A stretch of 64,000 bases of DNA from Cryptomeria japonica (lineage: Eukaryota > Streptophyta > Pinopsida > Cupressales > Cupressaceae): contig NC_081408.1 in assembly GCF_030272615.1 (NCBI RefSeq), positions 610,891,673-610,955,672 on the forward strand. Reading direction: 5' to 3'. Shown here piece by piece: positions 22,952-34,900 of the stretch (within the stretch, counting starts at the first letter, position 1; every line of letters starts with the position of its first letter). The position numbers and the translations under genes are program-made. The notes below the pieces were generated by a model, which was not told the DNA's origin, did no database searches, and saw only the letters and a program-made list of their open reading frames with translations.

Positions 22952-25900
22952 GTGCGTTGTTCTTTATTTTTTGGTTGTTCTAATTTTCAAAACAACAGAG
23001 GTTTCCATGAAAATTGAATGTTTTGTAAATTTTAGCCATCCATAGGTTTTTGGTTGATCAAATTTTCAATACAATAGAGTTTTTCATGAAAATTGAAAGT
23101 TTTGTAAACTTTAGCGATCCATAAACAATGGAAATATTGCACTTTCCTTTATTATTAGGATTTTTCATAGGTTTGTCAATTTATGAAGGAGGTCTTTTAC
23201 GCAATAAGAATGATCAATAGGGGAAGTCTGACCCATATCAATAAAAAATAATAAAGATCAAAACTTATTTTATAAAGAATGATCCAGAATTGCTAAGAAA
23301 CCATACCGTATTCAAAAGGGTCTGTACATAATTTTCATGATTAGAGAAAGATCCTTTGTCATAATTGCAACCTTTAATAACCCCTGAATTTCTATTTTGG
23401 CTGAGCCCACTTCTTATTTAATGCAGAGTAGACGCAACACAAAACTTCCAAATGCAATTCCACTGCTTCAGCAACTGGAATCCAAACATGAAAGTTGTTC
23501 GAGCAACACTCTCCGGTGCTTGGGTTGTTCTTCAACAAACTACAATAACTTTCCAAGAGTGTCTATCCAATTCAGATCACTCTGTTAAACAATTTTCAAT
23601 CTCTGTTCTTAGGACTCAGACAAGTGAACCCACTTCATACGAGACCTTTAGTACTCTGTTCTAACTTTCTCCTAAGAGTTGTTCATCTGTAACACGAGCA
23701 AGGAAATAGTTTCAGACCAATTCCCTAATGTCCTAAATGTCAATGTTTGAAAACAGACTTCCCATTTCTTTTTCGGTTTATCACTGTTATAAGACCCAGA
23801 CCCCAACTTATTTTAGGTCTTTCTCTGTTTTAAGCCTTCAAGTAGATATGGCTGATGGAACCGTTCAATACTCGAAACTCCCTTTCATTTTTCTGGTTTC
23901 ATTCGAATTCCCCCACGGATTTTTTCCACTTTACACTCTTGCACTCTCGACTTGACATCAAACATACTAGACCAAGTGGCCAGCTTGACTAGGTTCAAGG
24001 TTACGCCAAAAATGGGTTCATGTAAACAGAACAAGCCTTGGCGGTTTTCTTTAAGTCTGCAACACGGATTCTTCAAAATTTCGATCCCATCAGTCTGATC
24101 AAAGGCTCTATTACCCCTTTCCCCACATTCCACGGCTAAATCCTTAATAGGTAATTAGCCTAGGGCACATTTTTTTTTCTGAGCGGGTGCACGGTTTCTG
24201 GTTTGGTGTTTGAAAGTCTCATTACAAATAGAATACGATCTTACATTCCCAGCCACTACGTGCACCATTAACGGGAATATAAGACCTTTTTCATTTTTTA
24301 CCACCAGTTTATGTGAAAAGACCAATGAACAGTTAAAACAAGATTAATTGTTACCATTAGATCCCTAAACAGCCAAGTCTACCCGTAAATTGAGATTGAT
24401 TCAAACATTTAACAATGCATTTTCACAAAAAATAGTAGAAGACTGTCGTAACAGAAACAGATGCTCGGTTTACCTCCAATACTGGTTAGTTTTGTTACAA
24501 TTTCCTCTGCAATTCACGCTACCTTCATTTCCTCACAAACATGCCAGTTCGAGAACCGGAAACAAAAGATTCCAAACTTGTTTATTTTTATTACTCTGTA
24601 GTTCCCGCGCAAATTTCTTCTTCTCGTCACTCCCCTCGGTTCTGTTCCTCTTTCTTTAAAAAGAGATGTTACAACAGTCGTAACCACCGTAAGGTTGGTT
24701 ATGGCTGTTGAACTGATCATTTGCCGATGCAGTAAAACAACATTGACAACAACAACGTTTCAATAACAAATACTAATCCTCTCGGCTCATAAACTGACTA
24801 GAGCACAGAGAACTAACTTAAGAAAACTAAGATGCTTAAACAAAAATCTAGACTTAGACTTAGGTCTTTTAGAAACTAAGGACTCGTTGGTTTATAGAAC
24901 ACCAAGAGATCCTTGATCCCACATTCTGACCACTACAGAAATGGATGGTGGAACAAACACATCCTTATTACCAACAACTTTAAAGAAACAAAACCAGAAC
25001 TTATGTCAAAGTGTGAAGGTGCCCTGCACCAGTATTCAAAAGGGTCTGTACAGAATTTTCATGATTAGAGAAAGATCCTTTGTCATAATTGCAACCTTTA
25101 ATAACCCCTGAATTTCTATTTTGGCTGAGCCCACTTCTTAAATACATTTATATTTGGCGTAGCTCTAAAGAATTTTTTAAAAAGTGAGTTTTCTAACTCG
25201 GAAGCTGATCTATCTACTGTTGAATCACAAATACAGAACAAAAACCCTTTACTAACCGCAGACGGAGCCAGAAACAGTAGGGTGAGAAGTGGCCAGGCCT
25301 CTAATAGCATCAGCTCCTAAAAAATCTGCTGCCTTAGACACAAGGCTAGCCTCCCTGAGCAATTTGAAAACGTACGTTTGAAAGTTTTTTAATGAAATGT
25401 ATCCTTAATAACTATTGTAGGGTAAAGAGGCAAAATGGAACTATAAAAATTTAATATAGGAAGTTCGGATTCGTTTTTGACATATGGCTAGATTGACATA
25501 GATAGGGGAGAGGAGTCCGAATGTGCACGGGGCCTAAACGTGCGATAGCACTGAGGCAGTAAGGGCCCACAGGTGACCGCCTAACCACTTAGTACATGTT
25601 GACACGTGTCCCAACACATGTACATGAATAACACCATAAAGTATAAACATGTATTAGTCAAAAACTATATCGTTCCCATTCCAAATATAAAACTTTAAGT
25701 TCATAACAAAACATTAAAACCATGCATATTACTTCAAAATAAAGGTTTCGTGTTTGGTCATAAAACAATATGTGCCCAATAATGGGACCACAATAAAAGC
25801 ATTAAGTGTTTGTATTAAACATTAAAAGTATAACTATTCAACCCTTCAGACAACCATGTTCCACCAATATAAAATGACATGAGAGCAACCTCATGCCACA

Positions 25901-28900
25901 TGAGCATACCTGGATAGTGATGTGGCCACACAAAGGTCTCCTGATGGTCATTAGTTGTCCACATGTGTGTCAGACCACGAGACCCTTTCAACACCTTTCC
26001 ACACTCGTCGTCCCATTTGTCCAGGTAGAACCAGCCATATATGGTCACTTCAACGTCGTCACTGGTCATATCACTTGCATCCATCACATCGACTATGTAA
26101 GGCCACAAATTTAACAACCAAAACAATCAACTCATATATAAATGGAAAAAAAATGGAGATTCAAATTTCAAATTCAACACAGTAGTAAAGATATTAAAGG
26201 ACTTTGATTCAAATTCAAATTCTCATTTATAAATGTGAACATGAAATCATCTCATTTCATTCAGTGGAGCAAGAAGACATAGCACAAAGAAGTGAAGAGG
26301 AGGAAAAATACAGAACACATTGCAGAGGTGCAAGAAGACATAGAATCACGCAAAGAAATAGTTTTTCCCAGGTATTAATCTTCTTCACAATCCAAAACTT
26401 TGTTTAACTACTATAATAAAATAACTTGTCTGTTTTTTTTTAAAAACTATCAATACCTTACCAAAATGTGAGCAAAAAACAATCACCATACACCAACAAT
26501 TCTTATTTCTTGTGGACCCCCATGGGCCGAGTTACCCAAAAGTCCACCAACTCCCTTTTTACTTGCAGTGGGCAATGCTCGTCGCCTTCATCCACACCCC
26601 CACCACCCACCTCTGCACAACCTTCTTTCTCACAAACATAATCTTCCAACAATATCCACCCCAAGGCCGCTTCCAACCTCCTAGTTTCCCGGTCCTCCCC
26701 TACTCTCCATCTAATAAATGGGAAGATGAAAATCACTCCTCCCTCTTTTGCCCCATTGTGAAGATCAAAACCAATTCTAGGGATGGTCGTGCTAAGCAAA
26801 GGCTACAAGCCACACAACCATTCCTACCCCACTACTCCCTACAACAGCCATGTAAACTTTTCAACATTCTTCCCAATCTCCAACCCCCATGTCGTTGCCA
26901 TACTCATAGTATCTACATTCGTACGGTACCTATGTTTTGTTTCCATGAAACATTCGCCAAGATACACATTCAGTACCAAAATAAATTCTTCATCATGGTG
27001 CTTGAAAATTGACTTCAATCTCTTGTCAGATATTTTCCCAATAAATGTGAGTTGTTGCTTTGTTGTGTAGAGAATGAATGTCGCTTCCATGGTTACCGGC
27101 AACTCCCAACTGCTTCCCCTTCCCTGCACACTACTTTAAATAAGCTAAATTGTCCACACATTACTTACTTCACCCCTATAAATACAACCATATGAGTGTT
27201 ATTTAATATCTCCTCATAAATGCTTTCTATAAATTACGGGCAACCAAATCTCTACTAAGATTTTCCCAACATTCCCTTCTCATTACACAACCACCACCTC
27301 ATATTCCTAACATTAACGTCACTTATTGCCAGATGCTTTCAAAATTAAAAAGGTCCTCCCTTTTCAATTCCGACTACGTGCCATATACTTTCCGTCCTTT
27401 TCACATTTAGTGGATAATGTGGGAGAGGAGCCAAAATGTGCGCACCCCATCTTTAGGGTGTCCACGTATACATATGTCTAGCAGTATGTATATATACTGT
27501 CAAATATCTATATTTCATTGTGTGTGTGTGTGTGTGTCTATATATATATATTGTCAAATATACATATGCATTGAACTTTCACAAAACTCTATTTTCAAAC
27601 AGCCAATTCAACATACATATAAGCCCAATTCAAACATCGAAATATAGATCCAAATGCACAATTGAACAAACATATAAGTGTAGATGACTTAAAATGAACC
27701 CTCCAATAAAAATGAGTGCCTTCATGCCAATTTGAATAGACATTCAATTATTTTCTCAAACAACGAATGCAACGAACAATCAAACACTGGCTGAATGGAA
27801 CATACATATAACTCTACAACTCTTCCAAATGATCTCTTCATGAATGGAATTGAGTGGCTTCAGACCAATTCAAACAAGCATCCACACATTGACATTAAAA
27901 CAACCAATCAAATAATCAATCAAATAGTGACTCAATGCAATTGGGAACAGAAACATCATGATCCTAATAGTGAGTCTGCATGGTTGTATCTACAAACAAC
28001 ATTGAATTAATTGGCAATTGCAAATATATATACATTTACAACTATTGTACGTATGTGTATTTACATATATATTCATATAGAGTTGATGTACATATATGTA
28101 TATACAGATATGTACCTATAGAGTTGATGTACATATATGTATATATAGAGCAGATGTACAAATGTGTATATACAGATATATACATATATGTGCATTCATG
28201 TATGAAAATTTTGGTACCTGCCTATATGTACATATTTGTATATGCAGATGCGTATGTTTCTACATACATATATTCACACTCTATAACCTAACTATTTCAC
28301 TTCCTCCAAACAAAATCTCATTGTCCTTTAACCGTCATACTCGTGGTTACTGTCATTTCCTAGTTTGTAAATCACCAGCAATTGTTGTACTATATAGTAA
28401 TTTACACTAGACGCTAAATTACATAGGCCAACTTTCAGGTCACATTATATATTTGTAATCTATACCATGATGCATATTACTATGAAGAAGTCACAATGAT
28501 AGATTCCAGACATTGAACATGGACACAGTTGAGTGTGGATGTCTCAAACAAAGATGAACACTATCAGATTGTTCAAATTTATAAACATGATAGGGAAAAC
28601 TATTTGAAGGCCCATTAGACACTAATAGCTCAGGGTCTTATTGCAACTCTCCCTCCAAATGATGCAGATGATGAAATCCTAACTCACCTCCGTGAATCTT
28701 ACCCCTCCTCGCACTCAACAATTCGACCTACTGAATGGCCAGTTCACATCCCATTTCCATGCATTCGAGCATAGCAAGAATGGACTACGAAGCATGCTCA
28801 TATTGTTCACCAACTCTTTGTTTGTCCATACCCCTGTGATTATCATCTATTTCCAACCAGATTGTCTTTCTATTCAAAATTATTCAAGTTTGATCTGGAA

Positions 28901-31900
28901 TCATGACAAACCAACTATCTCAATAGATTTTTCTTAGAAAACTATGGTCTAGAAGTTCATCAAATCTCCACAAATCTGTCATGGCAATATACGCTTCAAA
29001 GAGTAGTCAATGAACATATCCCATCATGGATTTTTACCAAGGTATACATTCAACCTCATTGTGGTCAAACTAGGTTGCATTCTAATCTACCTTACCGACG
29101 ATACGATCAACAAATTGTTTGGAAGGAAGCCATTCCAGCTATACCACCACATCTGGTTAACCCAGAAGGTTTCAACCTCGAATCCCTATCAGGGAAAGTC
29201 TCTACATGTACCTCTAAACATCTATTGTATAAGTCTCCAATAAAGAAAACATATCCATGCATAAATGCCCATAAAAGATGGCATTTTATATTGGGAACCA
29301 TACTTCTACTATTCAAGAATTACTGTCATCTTACACTATCTTCTCATCCACTCCTTACTTTCACAACAGTGCCATGTCAAGCATCAAAGTTAATATCGAT
29401 CAATAGGCATCAATCTAGAACATCAATTGGTTAGTTGGTTCTATCTCAAATTTACCCATGTTGTACTCTATATATGTTTGCAAGTTACATATAAAATTAA
29501 ACATATGTTTCATACATACTATACAATTCATAATGATCTGTAAATTTGACATGAAAATACAACTAACGTACATGTTATTATTGTTCTCTGTAGATGAGAA
29601 AGGCAAATAAGATGACTACCTGTGGTGCAAAGAAACAAACATCAACAAGGTGGTCATCACATAAAAGAGGTTTCAAGTTCTCAATTCAGCCACAAACCCT
29701 GCCTTCTGATGTGACTGAAGCAGACCCTATACCCCCAAAAACGGAGGATCACGAACAACAACCTGACCCACCACCCATAGTGGACGTTACTTCTCCTTCA
29801 ACAACAAGGAAATTTACAAGGCCACAAAAGTTGTGGTCAGCTTCCACCATGGATGGTGCAATCCATAATGTAGAAGAAAATGATATGTCTATCAGGTCTT
29901 CTTCAAAGAAATGGGGCATCCCAACTATGACACTGATGAAGTGGCTGGGTGGTCTAACAACCACATCAAAGAAAGGACCACCAACCATCCTTATTGGTGA
30001 AGAGGAAGAAGAGATTATTGAGTGGTGCCAATAAATGGCAACAGTTGGTCATGGCCTCGAGATAGTCAACTTGAAGGTAGTTGTGGCGCAAATATGTGAG
30101 GGTAGACCCAACTCTTTCAAGGATGGCATGCCCGGGAAGTCATGGTGGGCTAGTTTTAAAGCTCAACATCCAGAACTCGGTTTGTGGATAGTTGAAGGCC
30201 TTGACAAAGACAGGGCACTCAATATGAGACCAGTCATTGTTGTTGCTTTCTACAAGACATTATCAAAGGCCTATGCAGCAAATTTGTATGGTCCTACTCA
30301 GATATGGAACTATGATGAAACAAGTGTTATGGCGGGCATAAAGGGGGCCATGAGGGTTCTTGCTAGGAGAGGAAGCCGCAATATCTCTTACATCATTCTG
30401 AAGCCACGAATAGATTACAATTCTTTATTGCTTGAACGCTTCTGGGCAAAGCATTCCATGCTTCTACTTGTTCAAAGGGAAGAAGCACTTACATGACTAC
30501 ATACGAAATGCAAACCGGGTGCTTGGATGGAAGCATAGAAAACACACATGGATGACGAAGGAACTATTCCTTAATTGGTTGCACCAGTTTGTGAGATCTG
30601 TTCAAGGGGGTGTATTGGTCACCAACAAGAACTTGCTTATGTTTGATAGCCATGGTAGCCATGTTGCAATGACAAGCATCCAAGAGGCTAGGATGTTGGG
30701 TATAGAATTGCTCACATTACCGGCTCAAACCTCTCACAAGCTAAAACCACTAGATGTGAGTGTCTGCTCTTCGTTCAAGACATACTTCAAATAAAAAAGA
30801 GCATCATGGTTGGAAAGGTTTCCAAATGTAGAGATCAAGAGGGCAGAACTGACAGAAATAGGAAGCAAGTCTTTGACGAAGGCATTGATTGTTTCCAACA
30901 TTGTAGCAGGCTTCAGAAGGACATGTATATGGCCCATCAATATCGATGCCCTCGTGGAGGACATGTAGCCCAGCACAACATTCGACATTAACAATGGTGA
31001 GGATGTTTCAGTAGTGTAAAATATGCTTAGCCTATCCGATTTTGATGTTTCAATTGAAGTTGTTGCAGAAAACATCACTAAAAGAGTGACTAAGAGTGTC
31101 AAAGATAGTCTTTCTCTTCTATCCCAGTGAATAACACCGACATGGGTTGTCGACGGGGCAATGGCTCTAGGAGTTGATTTGCAGGTGCAACAAGAAGACT
31201 CCACATTGATGCAGGAGCATCCAAGAGTCCACCTGAGACCAAGGAGATTATAAACATGAACAAAGACCCTAGAGCATCCTTGAAAGTGAATTGGAATGTT
31301 TTGAAGCCAATAATGGCTCTATGTAATACTCAATTTGATTTAAATGTAATAAGTCTTGATAAGGGACCTAAGACAAAATATGGTGTCAAGTAGGCCAATA
31401 GTGTTTCAAGGGTCTAGAATGGTTAGTAGGGTCTTTGGTAGGGTTATTTAGGTATATGAAATAAAATTCCATTGATCTGGAATGATTTTAGCAAATAGAA
31501 TGTATTAAATAAAGTTGGAAAATTCAAATCTTTCTATTCCAACGTTTAGTAGCATTTTGGAGGGAAATTGAGTTTTTAAGTCTTAATGAATTTGTAAACC
31601 CCTCCAACCACCTTGGGTTGGTTGGGGAAGTTGTATTCATCATTTATGATGGAAAAAAGAGAGGAAAGTACAGATTGTACGGACTGGAGGTGCTGTTGTA
31701 CTGACTGAGACAGTTTTAATGCAAAAACCTTGATTTTCCTTGAAAAACTTGCATTCCTTTGATGATCTTTGAGTTCTAATCATTGAGGAAGGTTGATAGG
31801 AATTTAATGTGCATGATCTGAAGCATTTTATATCATTTTTAATCTGATCTAAGGATTTATATTGACTGTCCTGTTTTAAAAGTCTGATTTTCCTTGTTTT

Positions 31901-34900
31901 CTCAAGTATGAATATGTAATCCATCCCCTTTATGTGCTTACTGTGACTTGGGGATGGAAAATGATGTTGTATCATATCAAACTAACATGAAAGTGCAGGA
32001 TTGAAGTGGTTTTGCAGAGTGATCACTCACAAATGGTGAATTTGTTGGTTGATTGGAGCATGGGGATGGTGGCTAGAGTGTAGCAGCCACTAAAGTAGCC
32101 ATTGGAGGGATATCTTTTATGATTGGAATCAGTAGAGGGCACCAATTTAATGGCGAAACAACCTTCATTTGATCAGAGAAGTGATTGGAGGCGTGATTTT
32201 AAGCAAACCCTAGTTTAGAGGGTGATTTAAGGAAGGTTTTAGAGTTTGGACACTTAGAAGTTGAATCAAGACATAAAAACTGGAAAATCCTTTGTTTGGG
32301 AACCTAATTGAATACTGTACAAAGTTTTGCAACCTGGTGTTAAGTTTTGTTGGTACTTCCTTTGTAAAGTGGGTGGTTTTTAAGGCTAAAAAGGGGCACA
32401 TTTGAGGACAGCAAAGGGTCCGTCCAAAACAACCTATATTGGTTTTTGGATATGTTGTGTAACATCCAAATGGGTGTCTAAATATGTAATTTTTTTGGGC
32501 AAGTTTTTTGGAAAAGTTTTGAGTTAAAGGGAAATTACCCGATTTGAAGGGCTAGATGCTTGGTTGAATAAATGTATTGAGTTTGTGTTGAAGCTAGAGA
32601 GGCTTAGGGATTAGAAAGCCTTTGAATCATGTTTTTTGAGGTCCTTTGAAGTATGTGGAGGTAGGAGACACACCTGGTTTAGGTGGTGTTAGGTTTTGAG
32701 CCTATTGAGGCATTGAGTGCATTTGAGACACCTGAGGAGTGTAAGGGGTTTGGGTCCAAAATACACCTCTTATTTGCAAATTTGTATTAGATTCTCTTGT
32801 CTCTGCATCAGATTGGTATCAGAGCATAGGAGTTTGTGTTTAAGAAGGTTCTTTGAATTCTTGTGGGTTGAATCCTTTGTAGAGGACTTCCAGAGTTGAT
32901 TCCCTACAACAGGAAAACAAAGATGGCTGAAGAAGAAGAAGAGATGCCTCAGAGGATGACAAATGTAGAGCTTGCAAAGTTGTTAAGAGAACAAATAGCA
33001 GAAAATAGAAGGATGAAAGAAGAGATGGAAAGATTGAGGAATTTGGTAGATAAAGGAGGATAGGAAGAGCATGAAGAAGAAGAAACACCAAGAGAAGAGA
33101 GGTTGGATCCTGAAGAAGCAAGGATGGCAAAGTTGCTCAAAGCAGTCAAAAGTGGAGACTCAAAGACAAGAACTAATCTACCAATGTATGAAGGTAAGAT
33201 GGATGATGAAATTTTACTTGATTGGTTTAGTGCTCTTGAAAATTACTTTGATTGTGAAGATGTAGAAGATAAGTACAAGGTTAAGATTGCTATGTCTAGG
33301 ATGAAGGGCCATGCATTGTTGTGGTGGGATAACTTGCAGGCAGATAGAGGAAAGAAAGGATTGCCTAAGATCACCTCATGGCCAAGGATGATGGACAAGA
33401 TGAAGGACAAGTTCCTTCCAGATGATTATAAGGTGCAATTGTACAAAAAGATGCAAGGGCCGAAGCAAAAGGACATGGATGTTCAAAAGTATACTAAAGA
33501 ATTTCACAAGTTAGATATCAGGGCAGCACATGATAAAGATGTGGAAGAGAAGGTAGCAAGGTATCTTGGGGGTTTTAGGTATAACATCCAGAATGAAATG
33601 ACAATGGCTACACCAAAAACTTTAGAAGAATGTTACAAACTAGCCATGAAGGCTGAGGACAAGTTGAAGAGAAGACAAGAAAGGCAAGGTGGTAGAAGAG
33701 GACAAACAAATAGAGGTAGAGGAGGAAGATTCCAAGAGAGTCAAGAACCAAATGACAAGGGTAAGGAACCAGATGCAGATCAGAAGAATGGACAAAGAGG
33801 AGGTGGCAGATTTGGGGCAAGAAGAAGCTTCCAAGGAAAGTGCTACAAGTGTGGGGAGGAAGGACATCCTTTCTACAAGTGTCCAGAGAAAGAGAACTAT
33901 GTAAAGAAGACTGATAAAAGAGTGAATTTGACACAAGGGGAAGACTACAAACAACAAGATGAGGAAGAAGGAACCTCAAAGGCATATCCTGAAGTTGGAG
34001 AGTGTCTCATGATGGGGAAAGCACCTATGCAGCAGCAAGAGAAGCCCAAGGTATCAATCTTTAGGACCAATTGTAAAAGTCATGGTAAAGTTTGTAGGAT
34101 GATTATAGATTCTGGTTCTTTTGATAATTTGATGTCTTATGAAATGGTAAACAAATTGAAGTTACAAAAATTTCCTCTTGATAGACCATATAGGGCATCT
34201 TGGGTCAGCAATGAACAAAACATTGTCATTAGGGAACAAACTTATGTTGATTTCTCCATTGGGGGATATAGTGATAGAGTTTTATGTGATGTGGTTCCTA
34301 TGACATGTTGTCATATCATTCTTGGGAGACCATGGCAAGTGTCACATAGAACAATCCATTATGGTTTTGAAAATGTGTATAAGGTGCATAAGGATGGAAA
34401 ATCTTTCACTCTTCAGCCCCTTCCTAATGATGTTAATGCAGGAGAAAGGATAATAGTTTTTGGCACAAAGACATATGTTGATTTACAGGGGCAGAAGATG
34501 CATGAGTCAGAGGTATCAGACCTGAAGAAAAAATCCTCATTATTGGTTGTGAAAACTGAAGTTCTTGACAGCAAATGCAAGAGGACTGTGGGGCAGCAGA
34601 CTATGATGAAAGATGGGGTGATGGTGGGCACTTTGTGGTGTCCTATTGTGTCACCATTGAGGAATGATCAAGGCATGTCCATGAAGGACAGTAATAGGGG
34701 TCATTCTGATCCTAATATGCAGATGGAAAGACAGTTTATGCAGGCTAAGGTTGACTGTTCATAACAGCAAGTATCCACCAAGGGTGGAGATTCCAAGTTT
34801 TTATATTATGTTTCTAACATGTTTGGTGCAGGTTGTAAAGGTTGGAAAGATGAGTTTCAGACCACTCAGGGGACAAGTTGTAGACTTCCCTCAAGAAGAA

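Noticed and set aside
23308-25140. TRIM element with 109-bp LTRs
   Set aside because: Ends are not TG...CA, no primer binding site follows copy 1, and flanks show no duplication; kept only as a direct repeat.
25500-27450. Paired GGGAGAGGAG...AATGTGC words at about 25505 and 27422 as possible transposon ends
   Set aside because: Same orientation, not inverted, and no matching word was found beyond the transposase at 37179.
33608-33985. Antisense ORFs of 125 and 105 codons inside the gag gene
   Set aside because: Shadows of the gag-protease frame, low complexity Leu/Ser.
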